From: an uncultured Collinsella sp.
GTDB taxonomy: Bacteria > Actinomycetota > Coriobacteriia > Coriobacteriales > Coriobacteriaceae
NCBI GenBank assembly: GCA_900541135.1
Contig: UQIG01000023.1
Coordinates: 1 to 33,944, forward strand
DNA: 33,944 nucleotides
Reading direction: 5' to 3'
In this document: positions 15,326-23,015 of the stretch, one piece after another
Numbering within the stretch: position 1 is the first letter of the stretch
How the letters are laid out: each line of letters begins with the position of its first letter
Position numbers and translations under genes: made by a program
Notes under the pieces: model-generated
What the model was told of the DNA's origin: nothing
Seen by the model: the letters and a program-made list of their open reading frames with translations, nothing else
Databases searched by the model: none

Positions 15326-17920
15326 TTACTTGTCGGCGGCCGCCTTCTTGGTGGTCGTCTTTTTCGCGGCAGTCTTCTTGGCAGTCGACTTCTTGGCGGT
15401 CGAAGTCTTCTTTGCTGCTGTGGTCTTCTTCGCCGTGCTCGCCTTGGTCGCAGTCTTGCGGCCGCGGGCGGGCTTCTTCTCCTTGGTCGGGCAGTCCATG
15501 TTGACGCAGATGCGCCACGGGCCGCGCGCCGTGTTGACCACCACGATGGGAGCGCCGCACTCGGGACAGGTCTCGCCCGTCGCCTCGAGCTTGCCACGCG
15601 CCGGCAGCGGATAGCTCACGCCGCAATCGTCATAGTTGGTGCAGCGGATAAAACGCTTACCACTTTTCTCGCTCTTGTGCGCGATCAGGTCGCCATGGCG
15701 TCCGGCCTCGGCACACACCTTGCACTCGCCCACCTTAAGGTCGGGCTCGTAGTTGGTGGGGCATGTGGGGTTCACGCAAATCTCGAAGGCCTTCTGGCGG
15801 AACGGCTGACACTTAATGCGCGGCGCGCCGCACTCGGGGCACACGGCGGCCTCGCCCTCGAGCGGGCTGACCTTGACGCCGCTCGGCACCGGATAGGTCA
15901 CGTCGCAGTCGGGCCATCCCATGCAGCCGATAAAGCTGCCACGGGTCTTGGCGCTCGTCTTCATAACCAGGTCCTTGCCGCACTTGGGGCAGGCGCCCAC
16001 GCGCGCATCGGCCGTGACGGCGTCGCTGATGGCGTCGCCCAGCTCCTGCGTATGCTTGAGCAGCTCGTCGAGCACACCGGCCAGCAGCGCGCGCGAGTGC
16101 GCCACGACATGCTCTTCGGTATCCTCGCCGCGCTCCACACGGGTCATGTCGCCATCGAGCTCGCTGGTCATATCGGGGCTCGTGATGCGCGGGGCAAACT
16201 GCGTCAGCGCATCGATAATGGCGATACCCAGCTGACTCGGCTCCACGGGATCGTTTTTGAGGTAGCGCACGGCGTACAGGCGCTCGATGATGCTCGCGCG
16301 TGTGGACTTGGTGCCCAGGCCGCGCTTTTCCATCTCCTGCACGAGCTTGCCCTGGCTGTAGCGCGCGGGCGGCTCGGTCTGCTTGGCCTCGAGCTTAATG
16401 TCGAATACGTCGACCGTATCGCCCTGCTCAAGCGGCGGCATCTGCTCGTCGCGTTTAAGGCCATACGGGTAGGCCTCGCGGAAACCCGGGGTCACGAGCA
16501 CATCGCCCGAAGCCACGAACGGCTCACCGTTCACATCGAGCTCGAGCTTGGTGTTCTCGATGGTCGCGGGACCCATGAGCGTCGCCAGGAAGCGGCGGGC
16601 GATGAGGTCGTAGAGCTTGCGCTGGCCGCCGTCGAGCGTGGACGGATCGCCCTCGCCCGTGGGATAGATAGGCGGGTGGTCGGTGGTCTCGACTTTGCCG
16701 CGCGTAGGCTTCATGGGGCCGGCAAGCACCTTTTTGCATACGGGCGCCAGCGCCGGGTTGATCTTTGCCAGGTCGCTCACCACGGCGCCCAGATCGAGCG
16801 TCGCGGGGTACACGGTGTTGTCGACACGCGGGTAGCTGATGAGGCCCGCCATGTAGAGGGACTCGGCGATGCGCATGGCACGCGCAGGCGAGATGCCCTC
16901 GGCTGCGGCGGCAGCCTGCAGCGAGGTGGTCGCAAACGGCGTGGGTGGCTGCTGCTTGCGTGAGCGCTTGGTCACCGCGGCGACGGTTGCCGTCGTAATG
17001 CCGTCGACATGGCCGTATGCCGTCTCGGCAGCATCCTTGTCGGTAAAGCGTGCCGTCTTGTGCGCAATCTTAAAGCGGTCGTCCTCGGCAGCACCCTGCG
17101 CGGCGCCCATGCCGCGAATCTGCCAATAGTCCTCGGGCACAAACGCCATGCGCTCGCGCTCGCGCTCGACCACCAGGGCAAGCGTCGGCGTCTGCACGCG
17201 GCCGGCGGAGCGCACGTTGCCAAAGCCGCCGAACTTGGCGAGCGTCAGATAGCGCGTGAGCACCGCGCCCCAGATAAGGTCGATGTGCTGGCGGCTCTCG
17301 CCGGCGTCGGCCAGATTCTGGTCGAGCGAGACGAGATTATCGAAGGCCTGCGTGATCTCGGCCTTGGTAAACGAAGAATACTGGGCGCGGGCAACCGGCA
17401 AGTCCGGCGCAACCTCGCGCACCTTGTTGAGGGCGTCCGAACCGATCAGTTCGCCCTCGCGATCGAAGTCCGTAGCGATGATGACGCTGTCGGACTTTTT
17501 GGCGAGGTTCTTAAGCGAGCGGATGAGTTCCTTCTCGGCCGGCAGCTTAATGACGGGTGCCCAGGTGAGATACGGCAGACTCTCGAGCTTCCAGCCCTTG
17601 ATGGAGATGCCGTCGGCAAGAAACGGCTTGCGCTTGGTGTCGTAGGGCGGGCGTGCCAGGCCATCGGGCATGTCGGCCGGTAGCATCTCGCCGTCCTCGG
17701 TAACCGAATACCAGCCCAGCTTTTTATCAAACAGCACGCTGTCGCAAAAATCGGGCGCAAGGATGTGACCGGCCAGGCCGATGGTCACGCACTCCTCGCC
17801 CTTCCACTCAAAACGGTAGATTGCGGTGTTGTACACCTTGTCCTTTTGGGGCTTACCCGTGGACAGCCGCTCGGCAATCTGACGCGCGGCGTCATTTTTC
17901 TCGGCGATGATGAGCTTCAA
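15326..17920 (-). CDS. topA: Type IA DNA topoisomerase, archaeal-type TopA, with zinc ribbons and histone-like tail
   Basis: It relaxes negative supercoils through a transient 5'-phosphotyrosine break. The 864 residues open with the Toprim domain (TDFDREGE at 150-157), then the catalytic core with Tyr363 in GLISYPRVDN; most relatives have Thr or Ser where this has Val. Four Cys-rich ribbons follow (CPKCG...C..C, CPECG...C...C, CKVC...C...C, CPECG...C...C, about residues 650-820). A terminal 45-residue run of AKKT/TAKK repeats is expected to bind DNA, as in mycobacterial TopA tails. The start is TTG at 17920, six bases after AGGAG. It lies 54 bases after hypB. The N-terminus could also be labelled TopB-like. 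Confidence 0.9.
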   Translation of the reverse strand: MKLIIAEKNDAARQIAERLSTGKPQKDKVYNTAIYRFEWKGEECVTIGLAGHILAPDFCDSVLFDKKLGWYSVTEDGEMLPADMPDGLARPPYDTKRKPFLADGISIKGWKLESLPYLTWAPVIKLPAEKELIRSLKNLAKKSDSVIIATDFDREGELIGSDALNKVREVAPDLPVARAQYSSFTKAEITQAFDNLVSLDQNLADAGESRQHIDLIWGAVLTRYLTLAKFGGFGNVRSAGRVQTPTLALVVERERERMAFVPEDYWQIRGMGAAQGAAEDDRFKIAHKTARFTDKDAAETAYGHVDGITTATVAAVTKRSRKQQPPTPFATTSLQAAAAAEGISPARAMRIAESLYMAGLISYPRVDNTVYPATLDLGAVVSDLAKINPALAPVCKKVLAGPMKPTRGKVETTDHPPIYPTGEGDPSTLDGGQRKLYDLIARRFLATLMGPATIENTKLELDVNGEPFVASGDVLVTPGFREAYPYGLKRDEQMPPLEQGDTVDVFDIKLEAKQTEPPARYSQGKLVQEMEKRGLGTKSTRASIIERLYAVRYLKNDPVEPSQLGIAIIDALTQFAPRITSPDMTSELDGDMTRVERGEDTEEHVVAHSRALLAGVLDELLKHTQELGDAISDAVTADARVGACPKCGKDLVMKTSAKTRGSFIGCMGWPDCDVTYPVPSGVKVSPLEGEAAVCPECGAPRIKCQPFRQKAFEICVNPTCPTNYEPDLKVGECKVCAEAGRHGDLIAHKSEKSGKRFIRCTNYDDCGVSYPLPARGKLEATGETCPECGAPIVVVNTARGPWRICVNMDCPTKEKKPARGRKTATKASTAKKTTAAKKTSTAKKSTAKKTAAKKTTTKKAAADK

Positions 17921-17974
17921 AAGAGGCTCCTATCTCGTGTCTCTGCGGCTACGCCCGCCCGTATGGCGGCCGAT

Positions 17975-18658
17975 TTACGCCCTTGCTTGCTCGATCTGCC
18001 CGATGAGCCAATCGCACCAGGCATCCATGCCCTCGCCCTTGCGCGCGCTCACGGCAAACCGCGGCGCCTGCGGATTGAGGTCATCGAGTGTCTTAGTATA
18101 CCTATCCATGTCAAAATCGAAAGCCGGGGCCACGTCGACCTTATTGAGCAGCTGCGCGCCAGCGTGCTGGAAGATGCCCGGGTACTTGATGGGCTTGTCG
18201 TCGCCCTCGGGCACCGAGAGAATCATGATGGACAGGTTCTCACCCAGGTCAAAGTCGACCGGGCAGACCAAGTTGCCCACGTTTTCGATAAAGATGACGT
18301 CGATGTTTTCCAGACCCACAGCCTGGTCAAACGCGTCAACGGCCTCCATGATCATGTTGCCCTCGAGGTGGCACAGGCCGCCCGTGTTGATCTGGATGGC
18401 GGGCATGCCGGCTTCCTTCATGGTGATGGCGTCGACATCCGAGGCGATATCGCCCTCGATGACGGCACAGCGCAGGCCGGCCTTGTCGCGCAGGCGCTCG
18501 TTAGTGCCCAGGATCGTGGTGGTCTTGCCCGAACCGGGGCTCGACAAGACGTTGATCACATAGGTGTTTGTCTCATTAAATCGCTGACGCAGCTGATCTG
18601 CCAGGCGCTCGTTGCGCGACAGAATCGGCGACGCGATATCAATCGTTTTCTCAGCCAT
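17975..18658 (-). CDS. hypB: Hydrogenase nickel incorporation GTPase HypB
   Basis: HypB is a GTPase that, with HypA, delivers nickel to the large subunit of NiFe hydrogenases. The P-loop is SSPGSGKTT (39-47), the switch region GDIASDVDA is present, and the metal-binding Cys96-His97 sits in GLCHLEGN. The guanine-specificity motif NKVD and a C-terminal SARKGEG follow. The 227-residue length lacks the N-terminal His-rich or CxxCGC nickel-storage segment of some homologues. The ATG at 18658 follows AGGAG. It lies 55 bases after hypA; no hydrogenase structural gene is in the window. Confidence 0.95.
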   Translation of the reverse strand: MAEKTIDIASPILSRNERLADQLRQRFNETNTYVINVLSSPGSGKTTTILGTNERLRDKAGLRCAVIEGDIASDVDAITMKEAGMPAIQINTGGLCHLEGNMIMEAVDAFDQAVGLENIDVIFIENVGNLVCPVDFDLGENLSIMILSVPEGDDKPIKYPGIFQHAGAQLLNKVDVAPAFDFDMDRYTKTLDDLNPQAPRFAVSARKGEGMDAWCDWLIGQIEQARA

Positions 18659-18713
18659 ACTTAGCGCTCCTTACTTTGGCCCCTTTATACCCCATCACCA
18701 GATGGCTAGCGGG

Positions 18714-19070
18714 CTAATCGTCGGGGGTTTCGATTTCGATACTCGCGATATCGAGCTCGCGGCCGTGCAGTAGGCGCACGTTGGCACCACCACACTGGGG
18801 ACAGCGACAGTGGAAGCGATCGTGGTCGAAGACCTCGCCGCAGTCCAGGCATTCACTTTGTGGGTGAATCTCCTCAACCGCGAGCTCGCAGCCCCGCGTG
18901 AGCGGGTCCTCATCGCGAAATGTCTCCCACGCAAAGTCGAGCGCCTCGCGCACAACTTCGGTCATATCCCCGATACGCAGCGTTACCAAAACGGCGCGCG
19001 AGGCCCCCGCCCCACGCGCCGCGCGAATCACTGTATCGAGTATGCCGTTGACAATGCCAACCTCGTGCAT
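18714..19070 (-). CDS. hypA: Hydrogenase maturation nickel metallochaperone HypA
   Basis: HypA binds nickel through its N-terminal Met-His-Glu and passes it to hydrogenase with HypB. The 118-residue protein begins MHEVGI (His2 ligand) and has the structural zinc site CLDCGEVF...CPQCGG near residues 74-95, followed by the usual LHGRELDIASIEIE ending. The ATG at 19070 follows GAGGAG and starts six bases after the tatC stop, so tat and hyp genes are almost certainly on one transcript. Confidence 0.95.
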   Translation of the reverse strand: MHEVGIVNGILDTVIRAARGAGASRAVLVTLRIGDMTEVVREALDFAWETFRDEDPLTRGCELAVEEIHPQSECLDCGEVFDHDRFHCRCPQCGGANVRLLHGRELDIASIEIETPDD

Positions 19071-19076
19071 ACCGAT

Positions 19077-19868
19077 TTACTCCTCGTCGTCCTCATCGTC
19101 CGAGAACAGGTCCAGACGGCTCACAAACAAGCCCTCCTTGCCCTCGCGCGCGGTAATGACCACGCGGGCAATGGCGAGCGAAATCTCGTAGAGCGAGAGC
19201 AGGGCACCATACATGAGGCCCAGCGTAACGGGCGAGCCGTCGGGCGTAATCACAGCCGAGCCCACAAGCAGGCCCACGTACACGTAGCGCCAGGCGCCGC
19301 GGAAGGCCGCGTAGGACACGATGTGGAAGACGGACAGGTAGAAGATGATGAGCGGCAGCTCAAACGCCACGCCAAAGCCGATCATAAAGAGCAGCTCCAT
19401 GTTGACGTAGTTCTCCAGGTCGGGCAGCGCCGTGGCGACGGCCGAGGTCTCGCCGATAAGCCACTCAAAGCCCGCCGGGATGATGATGAAATAGCAGAAG
19501 ATGGCGCCCAGGAAGAACAGCACCGTCGAGGCGAGCACCGTGGGCACGACCCATTTGCGCTCGTTGGGACGCAGTGCCGGCAGGAAAAATGCCAGAATCT
19601 GCCAGATGATCATGGGCGTGCACATGACCACGGCCATCTTGATGGCCAGCGAGAAGCGCAGGCCAAAGCCGCCGAGCGTGGTGGTGATGTAGAACTTACC
19701 GTCCGGCACAAAGGAGCGGATGGGGTCTTCCAAGATGTCGAGCACCACGGGCGTGGCGAAATACAGCACGATGGCGGCGGCAAACACCGACACGACCACG
19801 ATAGTCAGGCGGCGACGGAGCTCTCCCAGGTGATCGAAGAGCGGCATGCGCGCAGGTCCGATAGGCAT
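19077..19868 (-). CDS. tatC: Sec-independent protein translocase TatC
   Basis: TatC is the six-helix membrane receptor for twin-arginine signal peptides of folded exported proteins. The 263-residue sequence has the N-terminal signature MPLFDHLGELRRRL, helices separated by loops typical of the family, and the conserved FGVAFELPLIIFYL segment. The C-terminus is acidic (DLFSDDEDDEE). Its ATG overlaps the tatA stop by one base (TAATG), so the genes are translationally coupled. Confidence 0.95.
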   Translation of the reverse strand: MPIGPARMPLFDHLGELRRRLTIVVVSVFAAAIVLYFATPVVLDILEDPIRSFVPDGKFYITTTLGGFGLRFSLAIKMAVVMCTPMIIWQILAFFLPALRPNERKWVVPTVLASTVLFFLGAIFCYFIIIPAGFEWLIGETSAVATALPDLENYVNMELLFMIGFGVAFELPLIIFYLSVFHIVSYAAFRGAWRYVYVGLLVGSAVITPDGSPVTLGLMYGALLSLYEISLAIARVVITAREGKEGLFVSRLDLFSDDEDDEE

Positions 19869-20455
19869 TACTCATCGCCTCCCTTCGAGGCGTCGGCGGC
19901 AGCGGCGTCGTCCTCGGCCTCGAGCTCGCGGGCGAGCTGGTCGACGACGGCCTTGCGCTTGCGGGGACGACGGGCGTAGAGGTCGGCCGTCGTGGGCTCT
20001 ACCGGCTCGGGCTCGGGCTCCGGCTCTGCAGCAGGCTCGGGCTCGACGACAGGCTCGGCGGCAGCGGCGGGCTCGGCCTCGGCGGGCTCGGCCTCATCGG
20101 CAGCGCCTTCGTCCTCGGCGGCAGCCTCGCTCGCGGCCTTCTCGGCAGCAAGACGGGCGCGACGCTCGGCAAAGGTCTCCTTCTTGGCGGGCGCTGCCGT
20201 CTCGGCGGCATCCTCGTCCGCATCGGAATCGTCATCGACGGCAGTCTTCTTGGGCTTGACCGGTGCCGAAGCGGCCTCGCTCACCGGATCGATAATCTCG
20301 GACTGAACAACGGCCGTCATCTTTTCCTGCGTCTCGCGGAACTGACGGATGGCACGGCCGATCGTGCGGCCCATCTGTGGGAGCTTATCCGGGCCAAACA
20401 GCAAAAAGCCGAAGACCACGATGATCGCGAGCTCACCCTCTCCAATACCAAACAC
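19868..20455 (-). CDS. tatA: Sec-independent translocase TatA/TatB family protein with long acidic tail
   Basis: It forms or primes the Tat pore. I choose GTG 20455 (195 residues, FGIGEGELAIIVVFGFLLFG) because GGAGG lies five bases upstream and the short N-terminal helix then begins at once; an in-frame ATG at 20500 would add 15 polar residues. The membrane helix is followed by FGPDKLPQMGRTIGRAIRQF, the conserved amphipathic segment. Residues about 55-195 are an unusually long Ala/Glu/Pro-rich tail with EPEPEPEPVEP repeats. No separate tatB is present, so one protein may serve both TatA and TatB roles. Confidence 0.88.
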   Translation of the reverse strand: MFGIGEGELAIIVVFGFLLFGPDKLPQMGRTIGRAIRQFRETQEKMTAVVQSEIIDPVSEAASAPVKPKKTAVDDDSDADEDAAETAAPAKKETFAERRARLAAEKAASEAAAEDEGAADEAEPAEAEPAAAAEPVVEPEPAAEPEPEPEPVEPTTADLYARRPRKRKAVVDQLARELEAEDDAAAADASKGGDE

Positions 20456-20536
20456 ACATACCTCCAAGGCTCGATGTGAGTCGAGCCCGCACCGCGCCAT
20501 TCGGCCGGAACTCGTCTATTCATTCGGTCAAGTATA

Positions 20537-20564
20537 GCGCCCGGACGCCAAAACGTCCGAGCGC
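20537..20564 (-). terminator. Hairpin after the STAS gene
   Basis: The arms GCGCCCGGACG and CGTCCGAGCGC pair in 10 of 11 positions around a 6-base CCAAAA loop. It lies between the STAS stop and the tatA start and has no clear T-run. A TATACT box (20531-20536, minus strand) abuts it and may be the tatA -10. Confidence 0.4.
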
Positions 20565-20608
20565 ATCACAAACATATGCCAAACGGCACGCCCTTTTGGG
20601 GGCAAAGA

Positions 20609-20923
20609 TTATGCAGCGGTGATCGAAATCTCCTGGTCGACACCCAACAGCTGGACCACGCGCATCACCGGGGGCTGCACATTGGTGCAGCTAAAGCGCT
20701 TGCTGTGGTCGGCCGCGTGGTGCGCGGCGCCCACGAGCACACCAATGCCCGTCGAATCGATGTAGCTCACCTGGGCAAAATCGAGCTCAACGGCCTCAGT
20801 GGGCTGCTCGAGCGCCAGGTCGATGGCATTGCGCAGGCTATCGGCGTTAGAGATATCGATCTCGCCGGTTACCTTAATGGTGTAGAGCTCTGGCGTGGGG
20901 TTGGTGGAAATACCCAAATCCAT
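20609..20923 (-). CDS. STAS domain protein, anti-sigma factor antagonist type
   Basis: Proteins of the SpoIIAA/RsbV type bind an anti-sigma kinase and are switched off by phosphorylation of one serine. The 104-residue protein is a single STAS domain with the phosphorylation motif DSTGIGVLV (expected Ser57). The ATG at 20923 has AAGGAG seven bases upstream. No cognate anti-sigma kinase or sigma factor is adjacent; it sits between an aminotransferase gene and tatA, so its partner is elsewhere. Confidence 0.88.
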   Translation of the reverse strand: MDLGISTNPTPELYTIKVTGEIDISNADSLRNAIDLALEQPTEAVELDFAQVSYIDSTGIGVLVGAAHHAADHSKRFSCTNVQPPVMRVVQLLGVDQEISITAA

Positions 20924-20974
20924 GTATATGCTCCTTTACGTATCGAAGGTGCGGATAGTACGGGAAGCCGCGCG

Positions 20975-22279
20975 TTAGGCGCGCTCGGCACGCGCAAGCT
21001 CGGCAGCGACAAGCTTAACGACCAGCACCAGTACATCGAGCGCGGCCTCCAGGTCCTCGACCGTGGGATAGCTCGGCGCGATGCGGATGTTGGTATCGCG
21101 CGGGTCCTTGCCATAGGGCCAGGTAGCACCGGCCGGCGTGAGCTTGACGCCCAGGTCGGCGCAAAGCGCAGCAACCTTCTGGGCCGAGCCCTCGGGACCA
21201 TCGAAGCTTACAAAGTAGCCGCCGCGGGGGTGAGTCCAGGTGGCGCAGCCCGTCTCGCCCAGACCCTCGGTGAGCTTGCGCTCGACGGCCTCAAAGCGCG
21301 GGCGCAAGAACTTGGCATGCTTTTTCATGTGCTCCTTGACCGCCTCGATGGTGGGAAGGAAGCGCACGTGACGCAGCTGGTTGAGCTTGTCGGCGCTGAT
21401 GAGGCCGGCCTTCAGGCGCTTGGAGAACTCCGCGATAACCGCGGGGCTCGCACCGATAAAGCCGATACCGGCACCCGGGAAAGTGATCTTGGACGTCGAG
21501 GCAAAGGCCACCACGCGGTCCTCGGTGCCCGCCGTGCGGGCAAGATCGAAGATGTTGGCGAGCTCGTCGGTCTCGTCGTACAGGTCGTGCACGCAGTAGG
21601 CGTTGTCCCAGAAGATGCGGAAATCGGGCGCGGCCGTGGGCATCTCGACCAGGCGGCGCACAGTGTCCTCGCTAAAGGTGATACCCGTGGGGTTGGAATA
21701 CTTGGGCACGCACCAGATGCCCTTGATGGAATCGTCGGCGGCGACGAGGCGCTCGACCTCGTCCATGTCGGGGCCGTTGTCGGTCATCGCGACGGGGACG
21801 TTCTCGATACCCAGATCGGCGGTGATGCCAAAGTGGCGGTCGTAGCCGGGAACCGGGCACAGGAACTTGACCTTCTTGCCGTCGTGCGCGGCCTCGTAAG
21901 CCTCCCAAGGGTCGCTACCACATGAGCCGCAACGCCAGAACATACCGGCGATATCGTGCTCGATCAGCAAACTCGACGAACCCAGCACGAGCGTCTGCTC
22001 GGCGGGGCAACCCAGGAACTCCCCCGCTAGCTTGCGTGCCGAGGGAATGCCCTCAAAGCAGCCGTAATTGGAACAGTCGACGTTGCCGTCGTGCAGATCG
22101 GCATCGGCATTGAGGATATCGAGCATGGGTCGAGAGATGTCCACCTGGGAGGGCGACGGCTTGCCGCGGGCCATGTCGAGCGCCAGGCCCTTGGCCTTGA
22201 CCTCGGCGACCTCGGCCTTGAGCGCCTCGATGGCGGCATCGAGTTCGGTGGTTTCCATCTTCTGGTAGATCGTCTGCAT
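20975..22279 (-). CDS. Aspartate aminotransferase, class I-type (Asp_aminotransf family)
   Basis: This PLP enzyme probably exchanges amino groups between aspartate and 2-oxoglutarate. The 434 residues include the cofactor Asp225 in FWDNAY, Asn/Pro of KYSNPTGITF, and the PLP-lysine Lys264 in STSKITFPGAGIGF. The N-terminal LDMARGKPSPSQVDISRPML and the long inserts match the class Ig branch known from actinobacteria rather than classic AspC. The ATG at 22279 is nine bases after AAGG; Met8 is a less likely start. It precedes the STAS gene by 51 bases. Confidence 0.88.
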   Translation of the reverse strand: MQTIYQKMETTELDAAIEALKAEVAEVKAKGLALDMARGKPSPSQVDISRPMLDILNADADLHDGNVDCSNYGCFEGIPSARKLAGEFLGCPAEQTLVLGSSSLLIEHDIAGMFWRCGSCGSDPWEAYEAAHDGKKVKFLCPVPGYDRHFGITADLGIENVPVAMTDNGPDMDEVERLVAADDSIKGIWCVPKYSNPTGITFSEDTVRRLVEMPTAAPDFRIFWDNAYCVHDLYDETDELANIFDLARTAGTEDRVVAFASTSKITFPGAGIGFIGASPAVIAEFSKRLKAGLISADKLNQLRHVRFLPTIEAVKEHMKKHAKFLRPRFEAVERKLTEGLGETGCATWTHPRGGYFVSFDGPEGSAQKVAALCADLGVKLTPAGATWPYGKDPRDTNIRIAPSYPTVEDLEAALDVLVLVVKLVAAELARAERA

Positions 22280-22428
22280 GGGTGCGACCTTTCACGAAGC
22301 GGTACGTTGCAATTCTTCTAAGTATAGACCGCCACCGTCGCAACGTTATGAAGCCGTGATAGATTAAGTCCATCGCAATGAATTACGAATCGCCGCACAT
22401 GCCGGCGTGGAGCGCCCAAGGAGGCACT

Positions 22429-22683
22429 ATGGAGTACGGATCGTTCCAGGCCGAGGAATTCGGCGACCTGCAGCGCCTGGTCGACGGGCTGTTTTACGAC
22501 CGCCACGCCATCGACCGCCTGGATCTAATCGTACAGGCAGAAATCTTGGACCTGGCGCCCGACCTCATGGAAATCGTCAACCTGCTACCGCCCGGCTATT
22601 ACGACCGCCAGTCACTTTGCGACCAGCTCAACTCCGCCTTGGCCGCCCACGGCTGGGGCGCCATCTACGGCACCGTGGAATAA
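22429..22683 (+). CDS. Small conserved-looking hypothetical protein
   Basis: It has 84 residues from ATG 22429 (AAGGAGG just upstream); an in-frame ATG at 22378 lacks such a site. It is acidic and largely helical (LQRLVDGLFYDRHAIDRLDL, then EIVNLLPPGYYDRQ), with no membrane segment, Cys cluster or catalytic motif. It is transcribed away from the aminotransferase gene and is followed by a repeat and a good terminator. I do not recognise the family. Confidence 0.7.
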   Translation: MEYGSFQAEEFGDLQRLVDGLFYDRHAIDRLDLIVQAEILDLAPDLMEIVNLLPPGYYDRQSLCDQLNSALAAHGWGAIYGTVE

Positions 22684-22700
22684 ACCTAGTCATTGGGGCC

Positions 22701-22756
22701 TGTGGTCAAAAAATAGCAAATATGAGTACTGTTACTTTTTTAGTAACAGCGATTTT
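22701..22756 (+). repeat. Dispersed repeat family A, copy 3
   Basis: TGTGGTCAAAAAATA is followed by the shared core GCAAATATGAGTACTGT and then the palindrome CTGTTACTTTTTTAGTAACAG at its right half. It begins 18 bases after the stop of the small plus-strand gene. Confidence 0.75.
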
Positions 22757-22762
22757 GAATTA

Positions 22763-22784
22763 AAAAGGCCAGTCTTGGCCTTTT
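22763..22784 (+). terminator. Intrinsic terminator of the small plus-strand gene
   Basis: AAAAGGCCA and TGGCCTTTT form a 9-bp stem with a GTCT loop ending in a T-run. Confidence 0.75.
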
Positions 22785-22887
22785 GTGTCCGGTTATGGAA
22801 GGATGCATCAGCATTTTTCGTCCAGCCACGCAATCGTTAATGCACAGACAGAATAGATTTGTACATTATTTTTCGCGCCTAAAATGA

Positions 22888-22926
22888 AACGCCGTTTGTG
22901 ACAGTACTCACAAACGGCGTTTTTTG
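22888..22926. terminator. Bidirectional terminator-like hairpin after nhaA
   Basis: A perfect 14-bp stem (AACGCCGTTTGTGA and complement) with a CAGTAC loop is followed by a T-run on the plus strand and by GTTTCATTTT on the minus strand, where it lies 90 bases past the nhaA stop. Its loop region contains TGAGTACTGTCAC on the minus strand, identical to part of repeat family A copy 1. Confidence 0.7.
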
Positions 22927-23015
22927 GCCACTGGGGTGTCCGGCAGGTGGCAAGTACCACTCAAAACCGCGTTTTACACGCGCTCGAGCAGGCTCTGGCG
23001 TCTGTTTCTACGCGC

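Larger units (their letters stand above)
22684..23015. other. Spacer between small gene and nhaA
   Basis: This 332-bp convergent spacer contains repeat family A copy 3 (22701-22756), a plus-strand terminator (22763-22784) and a longer hairpin terminator (22888-22926). The remainder is AT-rich with no supportable gene. Confidence 0.6.

Noticed and set aside
15308..16963. 551-residue plus-strand open frame
   Set aside because: Antisense shadow of the topoisomerase gene, low-complexity Leu/Arg composition.
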